A stretch of DNA of 64,000 nt from CAWHXG01 sp963833235. GTDB taxonomy: Bacteria > Pseudomonadota > Alphaproteobacteria > Rhodobacterales > Rhodobacteraceae. A model generated the notes under the pieces. It ran no database searches and was not told the DNA's origin. It saw nothing but the letters and a program-made list of their open reading frames with translations. Each line of letters starts with the position of its first letter. The stretch's first letter is position 1. The stretch spans positions 930,001 through 994,000 of the forward strand of contig CAWHXG010000001.1 in assembly GCA_963833235.1 (NCBI GenBank), in the 5' to 3' direction. Below, one piece after another: positions 1 to 12,463 of this stretch. The translations under genes were made by a program, and so were the position numbers.

Positions 1-225
1 ATCACGGAGGGCGTGGCGCGCCGCTCTGCCGGCGTGCGCCTTCTGCGCGACGACGTGGTGATCCACGAGGGCACGCTGAAGACCCTCAAGCGGTTCAAGG
101 ACGAGGTTGCCGAGGTGCAATCCGGCCAGGAGTGCGGGATGGCGTTCGAGAACTATTCCGACATTCGCCAGGGCGACGTGATCGAGATTTTCGAGCGCGA
201 GGAAGTGGAGCGTTCGCTCGGCTGA
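1..225 (+). CDS. infB: Translation initiation factor IF-2, C-terminal end (partial)
   Basis: This is the last 74 codons of IF-2, the GTPase that brings formyl-Met-tRNA to the ribosomal P site. The gene enters the window already in frame at base 1 and stops with TGA at 223-225. The visible part is the end of the C-terminal domain IV: a beta-barrel-type stretch with the family phrases VARRSAGVRLLRD, LKTLKRFKDEV and CGMAFENYSDIRQGDVIE, ending in acidic residues and SLG. The GTP-binding domain lies upstream, outside the window. A hairpin and a classical terminator follow directly, so this looks like the end of its operon. Confidence 0.95.
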   Translation: MTEGVARRSAGVRLLRDDVVIHEGTLKTLKRFKDEVAEVQSGQECGMAFENYSDIRQGDVIEIFEREEVERSLG

Positions 226-235
226 TTACCGAGCC

Positions 236-322
236 GGGGAGCGCTTGCCTTTAGCGAGCGCCCCGGCCGATGCCTGAATTGAAAGGGCCGCTACCCCCTC
301 CTCGGATCGCGGCCCTTTCTTT
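236..322 (+). terminator. Double hairpin terminator after infB
   Basis: Two stem-loops follow the infB stop. The first (236-264) pairs GGGG plus GCGCTTGC with GCGAGCGCCCC, with a bulged A, and has no T-run. The second is a perfect 11-bp stem, GAAAGGGCCGC (281-291) with GCGGCCCTTTC (309-319), followed by TTTAC. The second has the form of an intrinsic terminator with a short T-tract. Confidence 0.75.
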
Positions 323-359
323 ACGCACGGAATAGCCCTACGGCGAGTTGGGTACTATG

Positions 360-497
360 CTAGATGGCTTTCCGTGCGACCGGGAACCCTTCGAAGACGC
401 GCTGGCCGACCCGAACGGCGATCTTGCCGTCGTTAAGCGCGCGCACGAAAATTCCCTGAACTGAGATACATGTGCCGATGGTGATCGTTCGCAGCAT
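360..497 (-). CDS. Conserved-looking 45-residue small protein, function unknown
   Basis: A short gene on the minus strand encodes 45 residues beginning MLRTITIGTCISVQG and ending FEGFPVARKAI. The start ATG (497-495) follows GGAGAAACCGGA, a good ribosome-binding site at normal spacing, and the gene ends in TAG at 360. The product is basic and hydrophilic, with no signal peptide or membrane segment; a central FVRALNDGKIAVRVG stretch would form a beta-rich core. From memory, similar tiny proteins occur in Rhodobacterales, but no function is known to me. It sits alone between infB and mutT. A 7-bp inverted repeat AACCCTG/CAGGGTT (518-524 and 545-551) lies just upstream and may be regulatory. Confidence 0.6.
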   Translation of the reverse strand: MLRTITIGTCISVQGIFVRALNDGKIAVRVGQRVFEGFPVARKAI

Positions 498-684
498 TCC
501 GGTTTCTCCCAAAATCGAACCCTGTTGACCTCAGACTAATTAACCAGGGTTCATAAATCACTAATGAAATCGTCATGTGCGCGTCAGATTGGCGTATTAT
601 TCGGGCAACGGGCGAACAAATATCCGGCAATTTCGCGGTTCGATCACGAAATCATCTTGCGCGGCGGATGCTGCATCGCAGCGT

Positions 685-1083
685 TCACAGCAATTCGCGA
701 ATCACGGGAATCAGTGGGAGGTCTGCCGGGGGCATCGGAAAGTCCCGCAGGCGCACCGGATGCACCCATGACAGCCGCTGACCCTCCCTTGGCCGAGCGA
801 TCCCCGTCCACTTCCGGCATACGAACACCGGCATGAGCAAGTGGAAATCGGGGTAACCGTGCGAGGCGAAGCTGAGGGGGGCGAGGCAGCTGGCCCAGGT
901 GCCGATCCCCAGTTCTTCCTTAAGCTCGCGGATCAGGGCGGACTCCGGCGTCTCGCCGGCCTCTACCTTTCCGCCAGGGAATTCCCACAGCCCGGCCATC
1001 GCCCGCCCCTCGGGCCGTTGCGCCAGAAGCACGCGCCCGTCGGGATCGACCAGCACCACCGCCGCCACGAGCACAAGCTTCAC
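685..1083 (-). CDS. mutT: 8-oxo-dGTP diphosphatase MutT (Nudix hydrolase)
   Basis: MutT cleans the nucleotide pool by hydrolysing 8-oxo-dGTP to the monophosphate. The 132-residue length is typical. A complete Nudix box GX5EX7REUXEEXGU runs from G38 to I60, with metal-binding glutamates E53, E56 and E57 in RELKEELG. The N-terminal MKLVLVAAVVLVDPDGRVLLAQRP strand pattern also fits MutT. The start ATG overlaps the argJ stop by four bases (1080-1083, ATGA), so it is translated as the last gene of the parvulin-argJ-mutT operon. The assignment as MutT rather than another small Nudix enzyme rests on its size and this operon, which is common in this bacterial group. Confidence 0.88.
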   Translation of the reverse strand: MKLVLVAAVVLVDPDGRVLLAQRPEGRAMAGLWEFPGGKVEAGETPESALIRELKEELGIGTWASCLAPLSFASHGYPDFHLLMPVFVCRKWTGIARPREGQRLSWVHPVRLRDFPMPPADLPLIPVIRELL

Positions 1084-2408
1084 GAGCGATAGTCAGCGTT
1101 GATCGAGACGTAACCGTGGGTGAGATCGCAAGTCCAGACCCGCGCGGTGCCGACGCCGATCCCAAGGTCGCAGGCGATGGTCAACTCGGCGCGGCGCATG
1201 TAGGCCGCGCCGTCTTCCTCACGGTATTCGGGCGATACCCAGCCAGCCTCCGCTACAAGCAGATCGCCGAAACGGATGGAAAGGCGGTCCCTGTCCGCCG
1301 CGGCACCGGACTTGCCGATGGCCATCACGATGCGCCCCCAGTTGGGGTCTTCGCCGGCGATGGCCGTCTTGACGAGGGGGGAATTGGCGACGGCCATGGC
1401 CGCCCGCTTCGCATCGGCATCGCTTTCCGCGCCGCTCACCCTGACCTCAACGAACTTGGTCGCCCCTTCGCCGTCGCGCACGACCTGATGCGCGAGGTCG
1501 AGCATTACGCTGGAAAGGGCATGCTCGAAGCGCGCGGTTTCGGGGGCGCCTTCCTGCAGGGCCGGGCCGCGCTGGCGCGTGGCGGCGGCGATCAGGGTAT
1601 CAGAGGTAGAGGTGTCGCTGTCGACCGTGATGCAGTTGAAGCTGGCATCGGTGCCGCGCCCTACCATTGGCTGAAGCACCGCCGCCTCGATATCGGCATC
1701 GGTAAAGACGTAGACCAGCATTGTCGCCATGTCAGGCGCGATCATGCCCGAACCCTTGGCGATCCCGACGATTGACACCGACTGCCCGCCGAGCTCCACC
1801 ACCGTGCCTGCCCCCTTGGCGAACGTGTCCGTCGTCATGATGGCCCGGGACGCAGCCTCCATCGTGCCCTTGCCGGCTCGCTCGATCAGATCTTCCAGAA
1901 CGCTTGTGATCCGCTCGTATGGCAGGCGCTGGCCGATCACGCCGGTCGATGCGGTGAAGACGCGCGCCGCCGGGACGCCTGCCGCCTCGCTGAGCGCGCC
2001 GCAGATCGCCTCGACAGTCTCGGTGCCGTGGCGGCCGGTAAAGGCATTGGCGTTACCAGCATTGACGAGGATCGCGGCTGGCGCGTCCGGCTCGGGGGGC
2101 AGGGCCAGCTTCGCCTCGCAATCGAGGACGGGCGCGGACCGCGTGGCCGACCGCGTGGTGACGCCGGCAACTGCCGAGCCGGGCGGGAGCAGCGCCAGCA
2201 TTACGTCGTCGCGCCCGCGATAGCGGATGCCGGCCGCGGCCGTCGCCAAACGCAGCCCCTCGACCTTCGGCAGCTCGGGAAACCCGGCCGCCGGGGCAAG
2301 CGGCGAAACCTTCGGTGTGGTCCCAACCCCCTTCGCCCGGCGCGCGGCGTTGCGGCTCCGCGCCAAGGCAAGGCGCAGGCCGCGATCGAACTTCCTGCCG
2401 CGGCGCAT
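1080..2408 (-). CDS. argJ: Glutamate N-acetyltransferase / amino-acid acetyltransferase ArgJ
   Basis: ArgJ moves the acetyl group from N-acetylornithine to glutamate in the cyclic arginine pathway; bifunctional members can also use acetyl-CoA. The precursor cleaves itself before a threonine nucleophile. Here the motif GMIAPDMATMLVY places that Thr at residue 229, with cleavage between A228 and T229, giving alpha and beta chains. The LVNAGNANAFTG stretch (residues about 114-124) and the C-terminal NADYRS are family hallmarks. At 442 residues it is about 30 longer than usual because of a basic N-terminal extension before TPKVSPLAPAA. I found no better in-frame start codon near the usual N terminus, so 2408 is kept. 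It starts 5 bp after the parvulin stop. Confidence 0.93.
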   Translation of the reverse strand: MRRGRKFDRGLRLALARSRNAARRAKGVGTTPKVSPLAPAAGFPELPKVEGLRLATAAAGIRYRGRDDVMLALLPPGSAVAGVTTRSATRSAPVLDCEAKLALPPEPDAPAAILVNAGNANAFTGRHGTETVEAICGALSEAAGVPAARVFTASTGVIGQRLPYERITSVLEDLIERAGKGTMEAASRAIMTTDTFAKGAGTVVELGGQSVSIVGIAKGSGMIAPDMATMLVYVFTDADIEAAVLQPMVGRGTDASFNCITVDSDTSTSDTLIAAATRQRGPALQEGAPETARFEHALSSVMLDLAHQVVRDGEGATKFVEVRVSGAESDADAKRAAMAVANSPLVKTAIAGEDPNWGRIVMAIGKSGAAADRDRLSIRFGDLLVAEAGWVSPEYREEDGAAYMRRAELTIACDLGIGVGTARVWTCDLTHGYVSINADYRS

Positions 2409-2412
2409 GCCC

Positions 2413-3270
2413 TTACTGCGACAGAAGATCGGGATTGCTGAGGAAGGACGGGTCGATCTCGCTCACATCGGTGCGGCTGATCTCGGCATCCGCCTCCAGC
2501 TCCGCCAGCGTCTCCTCGATGGCCTGCTGCTGGATCTCCTCGATCAGGTCGCCCTCGACCTCGGCGAGACTCGGCGCCTCCTTCATCCGGGTCTCGTCCA
2601 GCCGGATGACGTGCCAGCCGAACTGGGTCTGGACAGGGTCAGAGATTTCGCCGGCCTTCAGCCCGGTCACCACGGCCTCGAAGTCGGGCACCATCATGCC
2701 GGGGCCGAACCAGCCGAGGTTGCCACCGTTGGGGCCCGTGGGGCCGGTCGACCGCTCCCGCGCGACCTTGGCGAAATTCGCACCCTGGTCGAGCAGGGTC
2801 CTGACCTCGCCCGCCGCCTCCTCGCTGTCGACCAGAATGTGCGAGGCGTTGTATTCCGGGGTGGGCGCGGCGTCGCCGTAGGCCTCGGCATAGGCGGCTT
2901 GCACGGCCTCCTCGGTCACGGCGGCTCCGGCGATCTTCTGCATCTCCAGCGTAGCCATCAGCGCCCGGGTCTGGTTGTCGAGCAGGTACTGCGCGCGCGG
3001 ATCGGGCTGGCCGGCCGCCTCCGCCAGAAGGCTTTGCTGCACGATCTGCTCGATGAGGCCCTGATAGAGCTGCTCGTCTGGCAGGGACTGGTATTGCTGC
3101 GGCAACTGCGCCCGCAGAAGTTGCAGGTGCCCGGCGGTGATCTGCGTCTCGCCGATCGTGGCCAGAACGGTATCGGCGGTCACCGGGGATTGGGCGGCGG
3201 CTGGCAGAACCAGCGCCGCAGCCAGAAGCGCGGCCCCGGCCCCGGCGCCGGCGTTGAGGATGAACTGCAT
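2413..3270 (-). CDS. Periplasmic parvulin-type peptidyl-prolyl isomerase
   Basis: This 285-residue exported protein should isomerise X-Pro bonds and help outer-membrane protein folding in the periplasm. The start at 3270 (MQFILNAG) gives a clear signal peptide ending LPAAAQ; the longer open frame upstream has no such signal. Residues about 35-130 form the SurA/PrsA-like N-terminal helical region. The PpiC rotamase domain follows (EYNASHILVDSEEAAGEVRTLL, then GGNLGWFGPGMMVPDFE and TQFGWHVIRLDETR). The C-terminal tail is acidic and helical. It is the first gene of an operon with argJ and mutT and diverges from secA, with 181 bp between the two starts. Confidence 0.88.
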   Translation of the reverse strand: MQFILNAGAGAGAALLAAALVLPAAAQSPVTADTVLATIGETQITAGHLQLLRAQLPQQYQSLPDEQLYQGLIEQIVQQSLLAEAAGQPDPRAQYLLDNQTRALMATLEMQKIAGAAVTEEAVQAAYAEAYGDAAPTPEYNASHILVDSEEAAGEVRTLLDQGANFAKVARERSTGPTGPNGGNLGWFGPGMMVPDFEAVVTGLKAGEISDPVQTQFGWHVIRLDETRMKEAPSLAEVEGDLIEEIQQQAIEETLAELEADAEISRTDVSEIDPSFLSNPDLLSQ

Positions 3271-3451
3271 CGTGAATTCCCTTGCTTCGTCGCCGGGGGC
3301 GGCGACGTTGACAGTGCCAAACCCGCCGCTTACATCGCCATTGATCGGCGCGGCGGGCCTATGCGTTTCCGTCGTTCTATGGCGCAGGCCCGGGGTCGGC
3401 AAGCCGCGCCCTTACAAGATCATGTCAGTCGCGCCGCAAGCGGAGAACACA

Positions 3452-6180
<2,729 letters not shown>

Positions 6181-6202
<22 letters not shown>

Positions 6203-6789
6203 TCCGCATCGGGCTCCTGGTGCTTTTCGGGGCCGGGGCTGCCTCGGCGCAGGATTGCGCCGTGGCGGGGCAGGTCGGCCGTTACGGACCGCTGGTGACC
6301 GTGACGTTGGATGCGCCCTGCGACCCCTACGCGCCGGTGACGCTTCGCTACGGCCCTCTTGAGGTGATGGAAGAGGCCTCGGTCGACGGCCGCGTGACCG
6401 TTACGCTTCCAGCCATGGCACCGCCGGCCGGAATTCAGGCCACGCTTTCGGACGACATGATCCAGCTCGACGTGCCCGCGGGCGACCCGGCGCGGTTCGC
6501 ATCGGTGGTCTGGACGCAGGGCGCAGAGGCTGCGCCGGCGCCCGGCCCGGGCCAGCAACTCGTCGAACTTGGCTTTCCGGGCGGAGCGGACCGGCCGGCG
6601 GATCTGGTCGTCGCCTCGGGCGACGCGCCCCTCGCGCTTCATCTTCCGCTGGACGATGCAAGCTGCGGGCGGGATCTGGCGGCGCAGGTCGTGACCGATG
6701 CCGTGCCCGAACTCCGCGCCCTGACGATCGCCATGCCGGATTGCGGTGGAACGATGGGCACAATCGTGATGCCGCTCGGCCCCAGCTGA
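6181..6789 (+). CDS. Secreted protein of unknown function overlapping the secA end
   Basis: I do not recognise the family. A TTG at 6181 gives 202 residues starting MPRPAGLIRIGLLVLFG and a good signal peptide ending AASA before QDC. The start lies inside the last codons of secA (22-bp overlap), so translation is probably coupled; AAGAAG upstream could act as a weak ribosome-binding site. Later starts (CTG 6199, GTG 6220) would spoil the signal. The mature part is beta-rich, with cysteines in QDCAVAG, DAPCDPY, DASCGRD and MPDCGG: four in all, allowing two periplasmic disulfides. It ends nine bases before the convergent radC stop. A role linked to secretion is only suggested by position. Confidence 0.6.
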
Positions 6790-6798
6790 CCGGTCAGC

Positions 6799-7566
6799 TC
6801 AAAGATACCCGGCGGACCTGAAGCTCAACTCCGTCGATTTCCCGATGATCAGATGGTCGTGCAGGCGCAGGTCGAGCGCCTCCGCGGCGTCCTGGATGCG
6901 CGTCGTCATGGCGATGTCTGCATCCGAAGGGGTCGGGTCTCCGGATGGATGGTTGTGGACGAGGATCATCGCGCTGGCGTTCAGCTCCAGCGCGCGCTTC
7001 ACCACCTCGCGCGGATAAACCGGCACGTGATCCACCGTGCCCCGCGCCTGTTCCTCATCGGCGATCAGCACGTTCTTCTTGTCGAGATAGAGTACGCGGA
7101 ACTGTTCCGTCTCGAGATGCGCCATGGTGGTGTGGCAATAGTCCAGCAAGGCGTCCCACCCGGTCAGCGCATGTTTCTTCAAGACCTTCGATCTGGCCAT
7201 GCGATGGCTCGCGGCCTCGGTGATCTTCAGCTCGATCACCACCGCATCGCCGACGCCGCGCACCTCCATCAGGCGCTCGCGCGGAGCGGCCAGAACACGG
7301 GCGAAATCGCCGAACGTGTCCATCAGGCGCCGCGCCACGGGCTTCACGTCGCATCGGGGGATGGCGCGGAAAAGCAGCAGCTCCAGCAGCTCATAGTCCG
7401 GCATCGCCGCCGCGCCGCCCTCGACGAAACGCTGGCGCAGCCGTTCGCGGTGATCCTTGATGTAGGAGGGAAGCGTCTTGCCCTTCGCGCCCGTGATGAA
7501 CAGCTCCTGCCCCTCGAAAAGGGGCAGCATCGGCTCCGAAAAGGCATCTGGCGGGCGTCGGCTCAT
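6799..7566 (-). CDS. radC: RadC family JAMM-domain protein
   Basis: RadC-family proteins (255 residues here) combine a helix-hairpin-helix region with a JAMM-type zinc fold. The metal motif is intact: H204-N-H206, then S214 and D217 in HNHPSGDPTPSDAD. The helix-hairpin-helix part is ERLMEVRGVGDAVVIELK (about residues 99-116). Despite the old 'DNA repair' name, the family's biochemical role is unsettled; the JAMM fold suggests a metallo-hydrolase. It lies 48 bp downstream of dnaJ on the same strand, across the AT-rich stretch 7589-7606 that could hold its promoter, and is convergent with the gene after secA. Confidence 0.9.
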   Translation of the reverse strand: MSRRPPDAFSEPMLPLFEGQELFITGAKGKTLPSYIKDHRERLRQRFVEGGAAAMPDYELLELLLFRAIPRCDVKPVARRLMDTFGDFARVLAAPRERLMEVRGVGDAVVIELKITEAASHRMARSKVLKKHALTGWDALLDYCHTTMAHLETEQFRVLYLDKKNVLIADEEQARGTVDHVPVYPREVVKRALELNASAMILVHNHPSGDPTPSDADIAMTTRIQDAAEALDLRLHDHLIIGKSTELSFRSAGYL

Positions 7567-7614
7567 TCCGCGACGCTCCGCCAGATCGTTAAATATTAAG
7601 TTAAGCGCAGGCGC

Positions 7615-8772
7615 TCAATTCTTCATGCTGTCCCAGAAATTCTTCACCTTGCCAAAAAAGTCCGACGCGCCGGGATGATTGTTCTCCGACAGGTCGTCGA
7701 ACTCGCGCAGCAGCTCCTTCTGGCGCGTGGTCAGGTTCACCGGCGTCTCCACTGCCAGCTCGATCAGCATGTCGCCGGGAGCGCCCCCGCGCAGCGCCGG
7801 CATGCCCTTGCCACGAAGGCGCATCTGGCGGCCCGACTGGCTGCCCGAGGGTACCTTCACGCGGCTGCGCCCGCCGTCGATCGTTGGCACCTCGATGTCG
7901 CCACCGAGGGCCGCGGCCGTCATCGAGACAGGAATGCGGCAGCCCAGCTGAATTCCCTCGCGCTGGAAGATCGGGTGCTCCGCGACATCGAGGAAAATAT
8001 AAAGATCGCCCGTCGGCCCGCCGCGCATGCCGGCCTCGCCCTCGCCGGCAAGGCGGATGCGGGTGCCCGTCTCGACGCCGGCGGGCACGTTCACGGAGAG
8101 CGAACGCTCCCGTTCGACGCGGCCCTGGCCGTGGCAGACGGTGCAAGGGTTCTTGATGATCTGGCCGAGGCCCGAACAGGTGGGGCAGGTCCGTTCCACA
8201 GTGAAGAACCCCTGCTGGGCGCGAACCTTGCCCATGCCCGAGCAGGTGGGGCAGCTGACCGGCTCCGCCCCGCCTTCCGCGCCGGTGCCGTTGCACGCGG
8301 TACAGCCGACGGCGGAGGGAACTGTGATCGTGCGCTGGACGCCGGCGAAGGCATCTTCAAGCGAGATCCGCATGTTGTAGCGTAGATCGGAGCCGCGGGC
8401 CGCCCGGCTGCGGCCGCCGCCGGCGCCGCGTTGCTGGCCGCCCATGAAATCGCCAAAGAGATCGTCGAACACGTCCGAGAAGGCCGATGAGAAATCCGCC
8501 TGCGGCCCGCCGCCGGGGCGCCGTGCCGCGCCGGCGCCAATGCCGCCCTCGAAGGCGGCATGCCCGAACCGGTCGTAGGCAGCCTTCTTCTCGGCGTCGC
8601 GGAGAACCTCGTAGGCCTCGTTCGCTTCCTTGAACTTGGCCTCCGCATCCGGATTGTCGGCGTTGCGGTCGGGGTGGAAGTCCTTCGCGCGCTGGCGATA
8701 GGCCTTCTTCAGCTCGTCGGCCGAGGCCCCGCGAGAGACCCCGAGCACATCGTAGTAGTCACGCTTTGCCAT
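7615..8772 (-). CDS. dnaJ: Chaperone DnaJ (Hsp40)
   Basis: DnaJ delivers unfolded clients to DnaK and stimulates its ATPase. The start is MAKRDYYDVLGV at 8772 (385 residues). All parts of a type I DnaJ are present: J domain with the HPD triad (H33-P34-D35), a Gly/Phe-rich linker with FSDVFDDLFGDFMGG, four CxxCxGxG zinc repeats (CTACNGTG, CPTCSGMG, CPTCSGLG, CTVCHGQG) at about residues 145-220, and the C-terminal client-binding domain. It lies downstream of dnaK on the same strand, but a strong terminator-type hairpin (8798-8828) sits between them, so the dnaJ level is probably set by read-through or its own promoter. No frame break is visible. Confidence 0.97.
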   Translation of the reverse strand: MAKRDYYDVLGVSRGASADELKKAYRQRAKDFHPDRNADNPDAEAKFKEANEAYEVLRDAEKKAAYDRFGHAAFEGGIGAGAARRPGGGPQADFSSAFSDVFDDLFGDFMGGQQRGAGGGRSRAARGSDLRYNMRISLEDAFAGVQRTITVPSAVGCTACNGTGAEGGAEPVSCPTCSGMGKVRAQQGFFTVERTCPTCSGLGQIIKNPCTVCHGQGRVERERSLSVNVPAGVETGTRIRLAGEGEAGMRGGPTGDLYIFLDVAEHPIFQREGIQLGCRIPVSMTAAALGGDIEVPTIDGGRSRVKVPSGSQSGRQMRLRGKGMPALRGGAPGDMLIELAVETPVNLTTRQKELLREFDDLSENNHPGASDFFGKVKNFWDSMKN

Positions 8773-8797
8773 GGGCTCGTTTCCTTGCTGACAACGC

Positions 8798-8828
8798 AAA
8801 AAGCCGGCCCCGGTCGCGGGGCCGGCCC
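8798..8828 (-). terminator. Intrinsic terminator/attenuator between dnaK and dnaJ
   Basis: Read on the minus strand, a GC-rich stem GCCGGCCCCG (complement of 8817-8826) pairs with CGGGGCCGGC (complement of 8803-8812) around a four-base loop and is followed by TTTTTGC. This is a textbook Rho-independent terminator 19 bp after the dnaK stop and 25 bp before the dnaJ start. It probably gives less dnaJ than dnaK transcript. Confidence 0.8.
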
Positions 8829-8846
8829 TTCACGGTCAATGGGCGC

Positions 8847-10767
<1,921 letters not shown>

Positions 10768-10872
10768 TGCTGAACCTTTTCCTTGGCGATTTGGAGGGAG
10801 GGCCCGCGGGCGGCACCGCTCCCCGATCCCGATGTGGTCCGACGGGGCTGCCCCCCGGCGTTCTGGAGGGGT

Positions 10873-10901
10873 ATATAAGGAGGGGGTCTTGAGGCTGCAA
10901 G
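10873..10901 (-). promoter_or_regulatory. Heat-shock (RpoH, sigma-32) promoter of dnaK
   Basis: On the minus strand CTTG (complement of 10898-10901) is followed after exactly 18 bases by CTTATAT (complement of 10873-10879). This matches the published alphaproteobacterial sigma-32 consensus CTTG-N17/18-CYTATNT. Transcription would start near 10866, giving a leader of roughly 100 bases before the dnaK ATG at 10767. The same short intergenic stretch must also serve the divergent alkB gene. Confidence 0.8.
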
Positions 10902-10939
10902 CGGTGCGCCCGGCACCGATTTGGGGATTCTGCGCGGCT

Positions 10940-11578
10940 ATGGGGAAGGTCTTGCGAGAAAGCGGCGAAAGCGCTGGCACACCGCTGGAACTGAACGGCG
11001 TGACCGTTCTGCAGGGCTGCCTCGACACGGCGGCACAGGCGGCGCTGGTGGAGGAGGTGCGTGCCGTCGTGGCCGTGGCACCGTTGGTCGCGCAGGTCAC
11101 GGCGGGAGGAAGGCGGATGAGCGTGCGGATGAGCGCTGCCGGCGCGTTCGGTTGGGTCTCCGACGCGCAGGGCTACCGCTATGCGCCCGAGCGGCCCGGC
11201 GGCGGGGCATGGCCTCCCATCCCGCCGATGCTTCTGGATCTCTGGGGGCGGCTCGCCGGAACGGACCGGACCCCCGAGAGCTGCCTCGTCAACTACTATG
11301 GCGCCGATGCCCGGATGGGCCTCCACCGGGACAGCGACGAGGCCGACATGACGCAGCCTGTCCTGTCCGTCTCGCTGGGCGACGACGGGCTGTTCCGGGT
11401 CGGCGGACCGGAGCGGCGGGGGCCGACCCGGTCGGTCTGGTTGCGCTCGGGCGACGTGGTGCTGCTTTCCGGCACCGGGCGGCGGGCCTATCACGGGGTC
11501 GACCGCATCCGCTTCGGTTCTTCGGCCCTGCTCGAACGGGGCGGCCGGCTGAACCTGACCCTGCGCGTGGTGACTTGA
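10940..11578 (+). CDS. alkB: AlkB-type 2-oxoglutarate/Fe(II) dioxygenase
   Basis: AlkB repairs alkylated bases such as 1-methyladenine and 3-methylcytosine by oxidative demethylation. In the 212-residue reading from ATG 10940 the iron ligands are H129 and D131 (GLHRDSDEAD) and H185 (AYHGVDRIR), and the 2-oxoglutarate motif RxxxxxR is R203-x5-R209 (RLNLTLR). NYYGADARMGLHRD and the SVSLGDD strand are family features. The first 16 residues precede the usual LELNGVTV start and may be over-called, since no strong ribosome-binding site precedes the ATG. It is transcribed away from dnaK; no Ada-type regulator is nearby. Confidence 0.9.
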   Translation: MGKVLRESGESAGTPLELNGVTVLQGCLDTAAQAALVEEVRAVVAVAPLVAQVTAGGRRMSVRMSAAGAFGWVSDAQGYRYAPERPGGGAWPPIPPMLLDLWGRLAGTDRTPESCLVNYYGADARMGLHRDSDEADMTQPVLSVSLGDDGLFRVGGPERRGPTRSVWLRSGDVVLLSGTGRRAYHGVDRIRFGSSALLERGGRLNLTLRVVT

Positions 11579-11659
11579 TGCCACCGGGCGCTTGCAGACC
11601 GCTCTGCCCCGGCGCTAGGGCGGGGCTGGCGCCGGGCTGGGCCGGCAGGGAGGGTGCGC

Positions 11660-12463
11660 GTGGATTTTGAGAAACTGGAAGTCACGATGCGGCGGCTGGC
11701 GATCGAGGCGGGCGGGATCATCATGACGTTCTACGGCACCGACGACTTGGACGTTCGCGCGAAGGACGATGACAGCCCGGTCACGGCCGCCGACGAGGCT
11801 GCCGACGCACATATCTCGGCCGGGCTGAGGACAGCCTTTCCCGATATAGCACTGGTGACCGAGGAGCAGGCGAAGACCCATTCCGAACGGGCGCAGGCCT
11901 TCCTGATCGTCGATCCGCTGGACGGCACGAAGGAATTCGTCAAGCGCCGCGGCGACTTCACCGTCAACATCGCCTATGTCGAAGCGGGCGAAGCCCTGCG
12001 CGGCGTCGTCTATGCCCCGGCCCGCCACCGGTTGTTCTACACCGAGGCAAGCGGCAAAACGGTCGAGGAAGCCGGGCCGTTCGATCCCGCCGCCAAGGGG
12101 GCCACGCGCCCGGTGCGGGTCGCCACGCCCGACAACGCCGCCCTGCGTGTCGTCGCCTCCAAGAGCCACCGGGATGCGGCGACGGACGACTACATCCGCC
12201 GCTACGAGGTGGCCGAGACCGCCAGCGCCGGATCCTCGCTGAAGCTCTGCCTTGTGGCGACGGGCGAGGCCGACATTTATCCGCGCCTTGGGCGCACGAT
12301 GGAATGGGATATCGCGGCGGGCGACGCGGTTTTGCGCGGGGCGGGAGGGCATGTGGTTCGCCTGGACGATCTTTCGCCCCTCACCTACGGCAAGCCGGGC
12401 TATGAGAACCCGTTTTTCCTTGCGCATGCACCGGGGGTCGATCTGCAGGCGGGCGACGGCTGA
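11660..12463 (+). CDS. cysQ: 3'(2'),5'-bisphosphate nucleotidase CysQ
   Basis: CysQ dephosphorylates 3'-phosphoadenosine-5'-phosphate, the by-product of sulfate assimilation and PAPS-using sulfotransfer, to AMP. It belongs to the Li-sensitive inositol-phosphatase fold. Metal motifs are present: E68/E69 (VTEEQA), D85-P-L-D-G-T (residues 85-90) and the C-terminal WDIAAGDAVL. The start is GTG 11660 (MDFEKLEVTM, 267 residues), 6 bases after GGGAGG; GTG 11654 would abut that site. Its stop overlaps the kdsB start (TGATG at 12461-12465), so the two are coupled. An inositol-monophosphatase activity cannot be excluded, but the length and motifs fit CysQ. Confidence 0.87.
   Translation: MDFEKLEVTMRRLAIEAGGIIMTFYGTDDLDVRAKDDDSPVTAADEAADAHISAGLRTAFPDIALVTEEQAKTHSERAQAFLIVDPLDGTKEFVKRRGDFTVNIAYVEAGEALRGVVYAPARHRLFYTEASGKTVEEAGPFDPAAKGATRPVRVATPDNAALRVVASKSHRDAATDDYIRRYEVAETASAGSSLKLCLVATGEADIYPRLGRTMEWDIAAGDAVLRGAGGHVVRLDDLSPLTYGKPGYENPFFLAHAPGVDLQAGDG

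Noticed and set aside
564..1102. Small plus-strand open frames opposite mutT
   Set aside because: Low-complexity shadows of mutT without ribosome-binding sites.
7587..7606. CtrA-like site (TTAA...TTAAC on the minus strand) between dnaJ and radC
   Set aside because: The spacer between the half-sites is 8 bases, not the 7 of the consensus; more likely a simple AT-rich promoter region.
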